From Chara braunii (lineage: Eukaryota > Streptophyta > Charophyceae > Charales > Characeae): 62,434 nucleotides of DNA. The position numbers and the translations under genes are program-made. Location of the stretch: NCBI GenBank assembly GCA_003427395.1, contig BFEA01000267.1, positions 1,109,601 to 1,172,034 on the forward strand, written 5' to 3'. The notes below the pieces were generated by a model. It had not been told where the DNA came from. It worked only from the letters and a program-made list of their open reading frames with translations, and did not search any database. Shown piece by piece: positions 11,278-22,369 of this stretch (its first letter is position 1; every line of letters begins with the position of its first letter).

Positions 11278-11304
11278 CATCTATTGGTGGGGAGCATCAC
11301 CTGC
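11278..11304 (+). repeat. Left arm of long-range inverted repeat
   Basis: 27 bases here match, in reverse complement, 14308-14334 exactly. The neighbouring outer sequences on both sides also contain short stems with GTGCTAGT/ACTAGCAC. This suggests terminal inverted repeats of a composite or foldback DNA element of about 3.1 kb, including the N gap. Confidence 0.6.
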
Positions 11305-11443
11305 TGGAAAACGGGTCCAGCGTCCCTTACACAGACTGAGATTGGAATACAACTGTTGTGGGGTCCTGCCAGCATTGATTACCCTGGGTTCCAGGGGATT
11401 GACTGAGCAGGATACTGAAGCCAGGGGGGGACCTCTTCGCCTC

Positions 11444-12373
11444 NNNNNNNNNNNNNNNNNNNNNNNNNNNNNNNNNNNNNNNNNNNNNNNNNNNNNNNNN
11501 NNNNNNNNNNNNNNNNNNNNNNNNNNNNNNNNNNNNNNNNNNNNNNNNNNNNNNNNNNNNNNNNNNNNNNNNNNNNNNNNNNNNNNNNNNNNNNNNNNNN
11601 NNNNNNNNNNNNNNNNNNNNNNNNNNNNNNNNNNNNNNNNNNNNNNNNNNNNNNNNNNNNNNNNNNNNNNNNNNNNNNNNNNNNNNNNNNNNNNNNNNNN
11701 NNNNNNNNNNNNNNNNNNNNNNNNNNNNNNNNNNNNNNNNNNNNNNNNNNNNNNNNNNNNNNNNNNNNNNNNNNNNNNNNNNNNNNNNNNNNNNNNNNNN
11801 NNNNNNNNNNNNNNNNNNNNNNNNNNNNNNNNNNNNNNNNNNNNNNNNNNNNNNNNNNNNNNNNNNNNNNNNNNNNNNNNNNNNNNNNNNNNNNNNNNNN
11901 NNNNNNNNNNNNNNNNNNNNNNNNNNNNNNNNNNNNNNNNNNNNNNNNNNNNNNNNNNNNNNNNNNNNNNNNNNNNNNNNNNNNNNNNNNNNNNNNNNNN
12001 NNNNNNNNNNNNNNNNNNNNNNNNNNNNNNNNNNNNNNNNNNNNNNNNNNNNNNNNNNNNNNNNNNNNNNNNNNNNNNNNNNNNNNNNNNNNNNNNNNNN
12101 NNNNNNNNNNNNNNNNNNNNNNNNNNNNNNNNNNNNNNNNNNNNNNNNNNNNNNNNNNNNNNNNNNNNNNNNNNNNNNNNNNNNNNNNNNNNNNNNNNNN
12201 NNNNNNNNNNNNNNNNNNNNNNNNNNNNNNNNNNNNNNNNNNNNNNNNNNNNNNNNNNNNNNNNNNNNNNNNNNNNNNNNNNNNNNNNNNNNNNNNNNNN
12301 NNNNNNNNNNNNNNNNNNNNNNNNNNNNNNNNNNNNNNNNNNNNNNNNNNNNNNNNNNNNNNNNNNNNNNNNN
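11444..12373. other. Assembly gap (930 N) ending in (GA)n
   Basis: Unknown bases, followed immediately by a GA run at 12374-12410. Any reading frame across this is an artefact. Confidence 0.99.
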
Positions 12374-12411
<38 letters not shown>

Positions 12412-12739
12412 ACTGACAGTGCTGCCAGTCTGAAGACTCTAACGTTCTGAATTGAACTGCAAAGTTCGAACTTTTAAGTTATATATGAGGTTATGAACTT
12501 AAATTACTAAATCCAAAGTTCAAAGTCCAAAGTTAATCATACTTTTTTCAAAAAAAGAATTCTCTGTTTCTTTAGTCTTGTGCTTGCTTTGCACTGTTTG
12601 CCAATCTGCATGTCTGCTAGTTAAATGTGCTGGTTGACTTGCTGCAAGACACGTGCTCTGCTGCCTGAACTACAGAGTGCAAAGCAGGTAAGTGCCTGCC
12701 AACACCCCCCTCGCAACCCCCCCTGTTTTGTTTTGTTTT

Positions 12740-12890
12740 TGGGGTCCGGACATTTTTGCACCTCGGGGACCGGTCCGGACTGTCCGGTGTCCAGTGATGT
12801 CCGGATCACCAGACAGTCCGGACCGGTCCAGACGCTGGTCCGGAAGACAGTCCGGAAGTGTCCGGTGTCCGGGTCCGGGGTTACCATGAC
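12740..12890. repeat. Cluster of TCCGG/CCGGA pentamer motifs
   Basis: More than ten TCCGG, TCCGGA or GGTCCGG words in about 150 bases, on both strands, giving strong self-complementarity. The cause is unknown. The rest of 12411-13660 shows no gene. Confidence 0.7.
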
Positions 12891-13663
12891 AACAACAACA
12901 ACAACAGTATACATACTGTCACAGGTAGAACACCTAACGCACTGCATTCTATAGAGCCTGCAAGTGCACCCACAAGTGCACCCGTTTCAGTAACAGAATT
13001 GTTTCCTCACACTGTACTACTTGACAACACTTCTTCGCATCCACACATTCTCAAGATCTACGGTTCATGACCTCCACTCAATATTATTGATGGTTTATCT
13101 GGACCATGACATCAGCATTATTCACGGCACTTGGTTGGAGTTTGGACTGGGACCAAGGACTGTGAGGCATTTGAATCAGGCCAAGGACCAAGACTTCAGC
13201 AATATTCACGACACTCGGTTGGAGTTTGGACCAGGACCTACGACTGCGGGGCAATTGGATCAGGACCAAGGACCAAGGAACTTACCCGGGATGCATCTGG
13301 ACGTCGCCGGCCCACATGGCACTACTCCCACTGCCTGCGACGGTACAAGTTACCGGCAGCGCCGCACTAGAGGCAGGCTGCGAAACTTGCTGAATTCGCT
13401 GCACTTCCCTTGAACCTCCCTCGGTTCACCCGTCCGCCGGCAGCAGTCAGTGCGTACGTGAATCTGCAGTCACTCAGTCACTTCCGTCAGCTGGTCTGAG
13501 GAGAGTCATTTCTCCTTCGCCAATTTTGGCGAAGCAGTCCTGCCCACCCTCGATCTTCCCACGGTGTGTGTGGGCCTGCGGCCCCCAACTCCGTGACTCT
13601 CCTATTCAATCTGGCATACCTGTGCAGCAAGCCACCAAATAAGGAAAAAGCAAATGCAGTGGG

Positions 13664-13868
13664 AAAAAGGGGAAACTACGCGGGAGTCACGAAAAAGAGA
13701 GTTATAATTGCACTATGGGCAGATACAGTTTCGAATTGCAGTTCAGGCAATGTATACAACCCAGCTTTCTGGACAGGTAGGGTGCCCGAAGTGCAATTGC
13801 AAACTGTATCTTGCCCCATAGTGCAGTTATAACTCTTTTTTGTGACTCTACTGAAGTTACCCCTTTTT
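13664..13868. repeat. Foldback (MITE-like) element, ~78-bp arms
   Basis: 13664-13741 and 13792-13868 are imperfect reverse complements (for example GAGAGTTATAATTGCACTAT pairing with ATAGTGCAGTTATAACTC) around a ~50-base loop. No coding sequence. It sits inside the 11278/14334 inverted pair. Confidence 0.75.
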
Positions 13869-13895
13869 TTTAACAAACACAGTTCCTTTTTATTA

Positions 13896-14285
13896 GGGGC
13901 CCTCTTATGGAACGAAAAAAGACTTAGTCTAAACTCGCCACACCAGTGTCAAAACAGTGAGATATTGGCCAGCTGTCAGACCATTTTTGACATTCACAGT
14001 TTCAACACAAAGGGTGCCGCCTTCGCCACACCGTATGTCGAAGACCCAGGAAAAATTAAAAGATAAAAAGAAGAAGAATACACCGAATGTTGAGGCAGCG
14101 TCAGTACCCCGACCCTGACAAGTGTCGAAATCTGCACATCCTTCACAACGGCCCTTCCGAGGTGTTGAAACTCGACCCGCTGCAGGCAGGCCACGTGTTT
14201 TCGACATTTTTTCTTCAACAGTCTGTGTGGCGAAGAAAAACTGTTGAAAACTCCACTTTTGACATTGGTGTGGAGAGGCCCTAAG
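13896..14285. repeat. Second foldback repeat
   Basis: GGGGCCCTCTTATGG with CCACACCAGTGTCAAAA near the left end is matched in inverted orientation by TTTTGACATTGGTGTGG with AGAGGCCCTAAG near the right end. Non-coding. Confidence 0.6.
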
Positions 14286-14307
14286 AACCATATCACTTTT
14301 CCTTTTC

Positions 14308-14334
14308 GCAGGTGATGCTCCCCACCAATAGATG
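14308..14334 (-). repeat. Right arm of long-range inverted repeat
   Basis: Exact reverse complement of 11278-11304. It is followed by an internal hairpin with GTGCTAGTGCTG and CAGCACTAGCAC, then a long A-rich run (14415-14462). Confidence 0.6.
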
Positions 14335-14572
14335 GTGACGAAGGAGCCTCTCCCCGGGTGCTAGTGCTGCCTGCTTTTACCAGCAGCACTAGCACTGCAG
14401 GGGGTGTTGTCTTTAAAAAAAAAAAAAAAAAAAAAAAAATTAAAAAAAAAAAAAAAAAAAAATCATTTTCGGCCGTCGCACACCGTGGTCCTAGCCCAAC
14501 AGATACAACACCAAAAGGCCTAGAAAGGTATACCGCTTTCGCGTGTTTCGTGGTCTTCGAGATGGTATTGGG

Positions 14573-14876
14573 CCTCGCTCCACTACTCTCCACATGTGCA
14601 AAAGAGAGGAAAGATGGCAACGTATCTTTCCATGTTCTAGCAGAGGATTCAGATCTCCAGGTGCGCGAAAGACAGAAAAGATGGCCATGTATCTTTCCAT
14701 GTCCTAGCAGAGGATTTAGTCTCATTTTGCACATTTGGAGAGTAGTGCAGCCAGGCCCACTCCTCCTTGCTCCACTACTCACCAAATGATCAAATACAAT
14801 GGATCTTCCGCTAGAACATGGGAAGACACAGCCATTTTTTCGGTCTCTTGGACATGTAGAGAATAGTGGAGCGAGG
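14573..14876. repeat. Third foldback repeat with internal direct duplication
   Basis: CCTCGCTCCACTACTCTCCA at the left is mirrored by GAGAATAGTGGAGCGAGG at the right. Within it, a block around AAGATGGC-TATCTTTCCATG-CTAGCAGAGGATT occurs twice in tandem. A related CTAGAACATGG segment occurs inside the large LTRs near 25030 and 40485. Confidence 0.6.
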
Positions 14877-15146
14877 ATCTCCTCCTTTTCTTTTTCCTTT
14901 TTTTTAAAACAGTGATCTCCACGTTTTGGTTGTGGTGGAAGACCACGCTCCAACTCGAAATGAGCAATTTGGGGGGAGGTAGCGCTTAGCGCACGCGCGA
15001 CAGGTGTGGTGCTCCGCTAGTGGTAGAGATGGAGATGGAGGAAGAAGGGGGGAGCGAGATGGCACAACGCAGCTCCCCACGCAAGACTCCAACGCACGAA
15101 CTCCAAAATGTGCAAGTGAAGAATGAATCAAGAAACAGACAACTGC

Positions 15147-15176
15147 TGGGGTATACCCCAGCTGGGGTATACCCCA
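15147..15176. repeat. Two perfect 14-bp palindromes
   Basis: TGGGGTATACCCCA occurs at 15147-15160 and again at 15163-15176. Each is fully self-complementary. Confidence 0.9.
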
Positions 15177-16458
15177 TCGGACTGACTGACTGGACTGGAC
15201 TGGCTGGTACAGGCAGAGGTACCGGCCTGGACTGGACTTACCCCGAATACAACACAGGCCTGTGAGAACAGGCAAGGTTCTGGTCTCACAGGCCAACCTA
15301 CCAGAGGTCCGCTACACAATCCTCGGCATGTGATGGATCGCCTAGATACAAACACGCTTCCGCCAAGAAGCGGAACTCTACCAAAGAGAAGAAAACCTAA
15401 GTAGTCTAAGATGCGGAGCAAGCTCCATGTTGAGTCCATGCGATGCAACCTAGGATAGAAAATGTCACAAAACAGCAATGTCACAGCTAACAACCTAAGT
15501 GAAAGCAAAAACAACTAACTAGCATACATGTCCTAGGAAAGTAAAAGCAACTAACTAGCATACATGTCCTAGGAAAGCAGAAAGTAGTGACAACTAGATC
15601 CTAGAATGTTGGAGGCAGTAACCTCAGTCTGGGAACAACTGACTAGTGTATAAGACCTAAGAACAGCAAAAACAAAACAATCCTAGAAATGGCAGAGGCA
15701 GTAGCCTTAGTCTGAGAGCAACAAAGCAACAATAAGTCAACCATATGTCACAGGAGAAGTGTGTCGCAAACCAAAGGGTGAGATGGTCTCTGAGGGTGGC
15801 GAATGCAGCATAGGGGTCGAAAAATCCTAAGGGCATCCACACATAGTGACCGGGGGAAACACATGTCATCAGGCTGAATGAGGGTAGGGAACTGGGAGCG
15901 AGCAGAACCAATGACCCTAACAGATAGACCATCAGGGCGGGTAATGCTCGACTAAGGGGTGACCGCTATGGAGGGTCGACCATGCAAGGGAACAAGGGAG
16001 CCTGGTATACTGGGCGCACCTAGATGAAGCATGCGGGGCTGCCTAACTAGGGCGTGAGGGCCGGCGAAGGGTAGAAAGATGATAGGTAAGGGAATCATGC
16101 AAATGACTCCTAAAAAGAGGGAATTCGGAGCTAGATCCGTAAGATGGGAAGCCAGGGCAACGCTACGGTCCCGATGCCTATGTGTATACCAAGGGAGATC
16201 CCAAGTCAGAGGAACCCGGCTAAAGAGAGACCATCATGTGACATAAGCAGGGTACTGTACAGGGTAAAGTGGTAAGAAGTGGCGACGTCTGAAGTAGGCA
16301 GAGCTGATCGTGACGAAGTACATGAAGCTGCCGATGACGTCCACGATGAGAAGTCCGGAATGCCGTCGAGGAAGAGCCGTAACGTCGATGAGCGGAAGTA
16401 GCAAAACTGGAGTGGATGGAGTACTGAGAAGTCAAGGACGTGGGAAGGTAAGTCAGAG
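15177..16458 (-). repeat. 3' untranslated region and probable 3' LTR of element 2
   Basis: Lies downstream of the pol stop of the minus-strand element 2, the place for its polypurine tract and 3' LTR. I could not define TG/CA borders or a match to the 5' side. It contains an almost perfect tandem duplication around 15510-15583 (unit with AACTAACTAGCATACATG). No gene is supported here. Confidence 0.45.
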
Positions 16459-17058
16459 TCAATCGTCGTATCGAGCAGGACGACGACGAGTGTGTTGTGG
16501 ACGCTCAGAAGCATCCGGCTGCTGCTGAAGGTCTGCCTCAGATGGAGCAGGCTCGACTTCAGCGGTCTCCTCAGTCGGGGGAGAAGGAGGAGGGTCAGTG
16601 GGCTGAGGAGGAGCAGTGAACCCAGCACGACGAGCATGGTCATAGGCACGCACCAACATGCGACCGTGCTTAAAGTGCTCGAGGGGCTCCCAGGTGGCCT
16701 CCTCAGCAGGGTAACCCTTCCAACGTACGAGATACTCGACGTGGGGAGGGTTGTCGTCGGTGACCCGGCGACCAATGATGTCTGAAACGAGGAACTCCTC
16801 GTAGCCATCCACCATGAGAGGTGGAGGGCGCTCGTATGGTCGTCCAGCGAAATGCTGAGACGGTCTGCGATAAGGACGCAGTAATGAGACGTGGTAGACA
16901 TCGTGCACACGAGCTTGGCGTAGATAGTCAGGCAGCTTCACACGGAGGCTGACCGGGCTAGAAGCCGTATCAGAACCGACGACCTGGAGGACGTCGAAAC
17001 TTGCGAAGCGTGTCTGTTTCGGGCTGTAAGTGACGGGCGTCGATAAGAACATCATCAC
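16459..17058 (-). pseudogene. pol: Integrase tail with classical chromodomain, element 2
   Basis: After a frame change near 16990 this frame reads FDVLQVVGSDTASSPVSLRV and VYHVSLLRPY (the end of the GPY/F-type module), then a clear chromodomain: YEEFLVSDIIGRRV, HVEYLVRWKGYPAEEATWEP and LEHFKHGRMLVRAYDHA. Chromodomains of chromoviruses bind methylated histone H3 and direct insertion to heterochromatin. A Pro/Glu-rich tail follows, ending at the stop near 16459. This domain is intact in sequence. Confidence 0.88.
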
Positions 17059-17365
17059 CGACTTTGAATGGATGATTAATGCTCGATTGGTTCGCGCGTG
17101 CTGCCATGCGAGTCTGGGAAGCGGCTATGTGCTCATGCGCGGTCTTCATGATCGACGTCATGTGTGCAACCCAATCATCCAGCGCGGGACAACTTGTGTC
17201 GGGGTGCATCTGTGACGGTCGGAGGAAGTCCGCGGGAACACGAGGGTGGTAGCCGAGGTCACAATAGTAAGGTGACATCCCCGTGGCTGGCGAGACGGCG
17301 TGGTTGTAGGCTATCTCCGCGTGGGTAAGATGGAGGTCCCACTGCTGGTCGTCACGAACAATCTT
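16970..17365 (-). pseudogene. pol: Integrase C-terminal part of element 2
   Basis: In a shifted frame: IVRDDQQWDLHLTHAEIAYN, then GMSPYYCDLGYHPRVPADF and the helical segment AHEHIAASQTRMAARANQ, leading to NHPFKVGDDVLIDARHLQ. These are typical of the region between the catalytic core and the GPY/F module. The frame becomes noise after TLRKF, where the chromodomain frame takes over. Confidence 0.8.
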
Positions 17366-18111
17366 TCGGGGTATATATCTCCGAGAGTCCTGTTCATGAT
17401 CTCGGTTTGACCATCAGTCTGAGGATGGTAAGACGAGGAGAAGCAGGGCTGAGTGTCATATACCTCGGGGAGCCGTCACCAGAATCGGCTGGTAAAGTGC
17501 GGGTCACGGTCAGATACGATGCTCAGAAGTAAGCCGTGGTCACGCACGACTCGATAATCCACGATGTCGGCGACCTCACGTGCACTGATGGCATAGCGGC
17601 ACTGAACAAAGCGTGCACGCTTCGTGAAGCGGTCGACGACGACCAGGATAGCATCATGACCGCAGGGGGTCGGAGGACGAAGAGGACCGATAAAGTCCAT
17701 CGAGATGGACTGCCAACGACCCTCAGGGATAGGAAGAGGCTGGAGCAAACCATAAGGAAGGTGGTTTGCACTGTTCACCTCCTGACAGGTGGGACACTCT
17801 GCGACGTAGTCCTTCACAAAGTCCTTGCGCTTCGGCCAGACGTACAGGCGGCTCACACGAGCCAACGTCTTGTGGAAACCCATATGACCGGCGGCTGCCT
17901 GGTCATGGAACTCTGCTACTGCTCGGACACGTAGCTGTCCAGTGGAGGGAACGTAAATACGGGGCCCTCTGGTGCCCTGTGAACCATGCCAGTACACAAG
18001 ACCGTTGTCCCCGAGAGAGTAGTTCGGGACGGTCTTGCCACTCTGAAGGGTCACGTGGATGTTGCGATAGTCAGGGCAGTGGCGGTACTGAGTGCGAAAC
18101 TCGTCGATCAC
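17366..18111 (-). pseudogene. pol: Integrase of element 2, zinc-binding and catalytic domains
   Basis: The open part 18111-17476 (211 aa) carries the HHCC zinc finger (EFHDQAAAGHMGFHKTL and ECPTCQEV), the first catalytic Asp in SMDFIGPL and the second in VSDRDPHFTSRFW. TGA at 17476 interrupts right after Phe-Trp. The same frame then gives SYHPQTDGQTEIMNRTLGDI with the catalytic Glu, so the DDE triad is complete across the stop. A frameshift near 17365 follows. Confidence 0.88.
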
Positions 18112-18790
18112 CGAGTGGTGGACAGTAGTGACCGAGATGGAAGAGAGATGGATCTGCTCCTGGTCGTGGTCAGGGCGCCGGGATAAGGCATCTGCGACCC
18201 GATTACTTTCACCCTTGATGTGCTAAGTGGTGAAACTAAACTCGGATAGGTCGCGCCACCAGCGAGCCTGTCGAGGAGTGAGCTTTGGTTTTGTCAGAAA
18301 CGCCTAGACAACAGAGTTGTCCATACGCACCGTGAACGGTGCCCCATGCAGGTAGTGACGCCAATGCCGAGCGGCATAAACTACTGCGAGAACCTCACGT
18401 TCATCAGCAGTTTAGTTTATCTCGGCGGGCAGGAGCTGACGGGAGTAGAAGGCTATCGACAATCACCTAAGCGAAACTCGACAGTGCCGTCCTCGGCGAT
18501 GGTAGGAGAATAGTCAATAGAAGGCTCGTCAGTAGCTGGACGAGTAGGCGTCAGTCAGGAAGCAGAGGTAGGGGTAGGTGGTGGGAAGCGAGGGATACGG
18601 GGATGAGAGAAATCAGGAGAGGAGGGGAAGACCTGAGAAAGCACTGCTCCTACAGCGAAGTATGACGCATTGGTGGTAAGGATAAAAGGGCGGTCAAAAT
18701 TGGGTAGGTGAAGAACTGGTGCGCATGTCACCGCCTTCTTGAGGGCGCGGATGGCGTCCTCGTGGAGGGGTGTCTAAGCCCAGGGTGGGT
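18112..18790 (-). pseudogene. pol: RNase H of element 2 (several stops)
   Basis: Continues pol after the A-run frameshift with EDAIRALKKAVTCAPVLHLP and then TTNASYFAVGAVLSQ. The first catalytic Asp of RNase H (normally TTDAS) is Asn here, a G-to-A change at a CpG. A further frame change near 18450 gives IAFYSRQLLPAEIN, DEREVLAVVYAARHWRHYL and VADALSRRPD. TAG near 18774 and two further TAGs (after Ser-Val-Val and after Thr-Thr) stand where Gln is expected; one TAA is also present. The region is too short and broken to appear as one frame, but collinearity with the family is clear. Confidence 0.8.
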
Positions 18791-20793
18791 TTTTTCCGAA
18801 GGAGGGTGGAGGTAAGGACGTAGGAATACCTAGCGTATCCCCGGATGAAATTACTATAGTAGCTGGTCAGGCCTANAAAGCTGCGAAGCTGCTTGGCGGA
18901 TGTGGGGGCGGGCCACTCCGCAATAGAAGTGATCTTCGCGTCATACATGTGGAGACCCTGGTCAGACACATAGTGTCCTAAGAAATTCACTTTGTGCTGG
19001 GCAAAGCGGCACTTGCTCAGCTTGGCGTAGAAGCCATGTCTGCGCAAGCGGTCAAGGACGTCGCGGAGGTGTCTGAGGTGCTCCTCAAGGGTACGACTAT
19101 AGACCAGGATATCGTCGAGGTAGACGAGAACGTACTGCTCCAGGATGTGTCTGCAGATGTCGTTCATTGCCCTCTGGAAGGTAGCGGGTGTGTTGGTGAG
19201 GCCGAATGACATCACCGTGAACTCGTAGTGACCGAATCGCGATCGGAACGCGGTCTTCAGCTGGTCGGCTGCAGCGACGCAGATTTGATGGTAACCGCTA
19301 CGAAGATCAATCTTCGTAAAGAAGCGGTTGCCTGCTAGGCGGTCGAACAGCTCATCGAAACGAGGCATGGGGTGGTTGTTCTTAACCGTGTAGCGGTTGA
19401 GACCGCGGTAGTCGATGCAGAGAAGAAGAGTTCCCTCCGCTTCGCGAGCAATGAGGACGGGTGCACCCCACGGGGAGTTGCTGGGGTTAATGAAACCCAG
19501 TCTCAGGAGCTCCTCAAGCTGACGCTTGAGTTCGGTGGCCTCGGGGATCGAGAGTCTGTAGGTTGCCTGGTGGTGAACACGATAGTCAGGCACAAGCTGA
19601 ATGGAGTGCTCAACGTCGCGCATCGGTGGGATGCCAGCGTACGAGAACGACGATGGAAAAACGTCGTGGTACTCTCGGATGAGGTCACGAACTGCGGGTT
19701 CCAGGTCAGCAGTATATCGTGCGAGTTCCTCAGCGTCAGCGTCTGCGTGCGACGGCGGGTTGGACTCAACGGACGGCGGAGGGACGGAAGTAGAGATGGG
19801 AGTCATGGAGATAGAAGGAGGATCTGGCTCCAGAGGGATGAGCTCGGCGTCGGGACAGGGTGGATCATAGTGTAAGAGATCTGTCACGTTCACCATAAAG
19901 AAGGTGACGTCGTCCTGTCGAATGAAGTGGGCGAACTGCTGAGGCGAGGTGACAGTGATCGAGGGAGGTGGTGTGGGCACGGAAGGCTCCGGGGGAGGAG
20001 GATCGGGGCGTGGTGTCGCGGTGGTACCTATGAAAGGTACGCGATACGTCTGTCCACACTTCGTTTTGAGAACGAGAGTGTTCGTCGCCCAATCGGCCTC
20101 GGTGCTGCGGAATCGACGAGACCACGAGGTGCCGAGAATGAAGTCGTACCCCGTCTCCATCACATCGAAATGTGCAGAGGAGCGGTGCCGACGAGACGCC
20201 GGGGAACGATCAGTCGGCTCGAGAGTGAGGAAGAAAGGGAGGTCGGTGACCGTCTGATCAAAGAAGCGCTGGGTCTTGTCATCCCCTAAGGTAACGGAGA
20301 TGGGAGTCAGAGACCCTGTCGTGGGTAAGCGAGCTTCTTTCACCACGCGTGGGTGAATGAAGTCGCCCTGAGAACCGGAATCCCACAGCGCGGGGTACAG
20401 CCTCGTAGAGGTCCCGAGTCGTACTGAGATGATCGGGAGGGTGCGATCAGGGTCAGAGAGGATAGCGAGAAGGCGACACAGTGCAGCGACATGGAGGGTG
20501 AGTCGCTCCTGACAGGCCTGGAGCATGCTCAACTCCAGAAGAGAGGACACAATGTCCTCGCGAGTAGCGAGCTGCTCGCTGCAACGGGCTGAGCGAATGG
20601 CTCGACACGTCGGTAATCGCGGCGGGGAAGGAGGGAAGACGGTGGTCTGCGGAGGCGCAGACGGTACTGCGACAGAGGGCTGAGTACACTCTGTCGAGTC
20701 CTGCGAAACCTCAACTCCAGTAGCGAGAGGGGCGAACCACGACGGAGATGTCGGGAAACCCACTACTGAGGAGGGCGCAGGTGTACACTGCAC
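18694..20793 (-). pseudogene. pol: Protease and reverse transcriptase of element 2
   Basis: A 699-aa open frame. The retropepsin-like active site ALWDSGSQGDFIHP is at residues 136-149 (Asp138-Ser-Gly), with the partner block YDFILGTSW after it. A Pro-rich linker (about 260-345) leads to RT: FINPSNSPWGAPVL, LCIDYRGLN, LRSGYHQI, MSFGLTNTPATF and YLDD at residues 558-561, followed by the RT connection region. The end of this frame (from about LGLDTPPRGR) is out-of-frame noise: an A run near 18790 has one base too many and the RNase H continues in another frame. One ambiguous base lies in the RT. Confidence 0.9.
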
Positions 20794-20798
20794 CGTGG

Positions 20799-22369
20799 CT
20801 AGAAGGCGCCGCGGGGATGCAAGGCGTCGGGGGGGGACTGAGCACGACGCTGGCGGGAAAGGTCAGCGAAGTGGCGGTCAAGGGCGGTGGTATAAGGGCA
20901 CCGCGAGGAGGTATGACCGTCCTGACGGCATCGCAAACACCCACGTCGGCCCATAATAGCCGTGGGCTCCTTAGCGGAAAGGACACCGCGAGGAGGAACA
21001 CAACCCTGAGGGAGGTCCTGCTGAGGGACCTCGGGGGGCGATGCGCCAGCGTGACCAGGGCGGCTGCGTACCCGGGAAAGGGTGGAGAGGATAAGTTGGA
21101 GGCGCTCAGCCATAGGGAGAGTAGGGTCCTCCAGGTGGTGCTGGACGACATCGCCGAAGTCGAGGTCATCGCTATGATCACCCTCTGGCGACGACGGGGC
21201 ACCAGCGTCCTGCGCCCCATACTCGAGTGCGCTGAAGCGGCGCGAGAAGTGGCGGCCCTGCTGCGTGGAACGGTGGGGGCGACCGCTGAAAGGGGAACGA
21301 TGCTTGGAAGTGTCGTGAGAGGAGGAGGAGGCGTAACCCGTGCACTGAGGCTGGGAGGAGGAGGCGGGGTGAAGACGGACTCACATCTGCTCATGGTTCC
21401 TGGCGGCCTCGTAAGCCTGCGGGGCCGATGTGAACTTGTACCGCCATAGCTCGGAGCGGTTCTCGAGCGGGAGGCTGGCCAAGAAACGATCGATAAGGGC
21501 AGCCTCGGGGAGGAACGCCACGTCGCAAACGAGACGGGCGTCCTGAAAGACCTGGATGTGGCGATCCAGGCCGACAGCGCCACCGGAGCCGGACCAGCGT
21601 GTAGTGATGACACGCTCGAAGGCATCAGTTACATTATATCGGGTTTCGAAGCGATCCTCGAGGAACGCCTGGAAATCCATGAAGGTCGGAGTCCGACCCT
21701 CACGCAGGGAGTAAGCATAGAAATCCTCCCAGGCGTCGAAAGGAGCACCACGCAGGCGCGTGGAGAGGTGACACACCCACGTGTCGGGTGTGGCGCCCAT
21801 GAGCTGGAGCGTGCGGGTGGCAGACTGCAGCCACCTAGACACGCGTATGCCTGTACCGTCATACAAGGGAATGTCCGACAAGCGGATGAGTGGTGCGCCA
21901 CCGTTTTGGCGGCGAGGGGAACGGGGAGCAGGGGACTGCGCTACGACGGAATAAGTTGGCGCAGGTCCTGGAGGGGGAGGCGCAACTGACTGTACGCCCG
22001 GGCCGCACGGTGGAGCGGCGGGGGAGACAGCAGCAGGCTGCGGGGGAGCTGCGGTAGAAGAGATCGCAGCAACCGAGGGGATGGGAAGGACGAGGGAAGC
22101 GCCTGCATGGAAGGAAGAATAGAGGACGAAGGGAGTGCGCCGGAAGGCGCGGCCACCTGTGAGGGTGGGTGTGGTTGAAGGCGTGAGAGGGCGAGGTCGG
22201 CCCGGAGCTGGGCGATCACATCCTCGAGACCTCGAACGTAGGTCGAGCGAGGTGTGGCAGGAGGAGATGCACGAGCGGCGCGAGGCATCCCACAAGGGGT
22301 AGAGCCAGATGGCGCTGCGGTCGTGCGAAGAGGGGGGAGAAGTGGGGCACCAGGAAAAGAAGAGACCAT
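20799..22369 (-). pseudogene. gag: gag of element 2
   Basis: Starts at MVSSFPGAPLL (22369). The N-terminal frame shows a short coiled-coil-like segment (YVRGLEDVIAQLRADLALSR). A frame change near 22070 leads into a Pro/Ala-rich linker and then the gag core (IPLYDGTGIRVSRWLQSA, GAPFDAWEDFYAYSL, FLEDRFETRYNV, ELWRYKF). TGA at 21381-21383 (CGA to TGA is likely) is followed in the same frame by a zinc knuckle CLRCRQDGHTSSRC. TAG at 20799 ends the frame. The pol frame lies -1 to it, as in element 1, but I see no clear slippery heptamer here. Gag would form the particle and bind element RNA. Confidence 0.75.

Noticed and set aside
11342-12433. Long frames across the N gap, and similar ones at 24599-25198, 40082-40477 and 50464-51986
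   Set aside because: They consist of N and GA or CT dinucleotide repeats.
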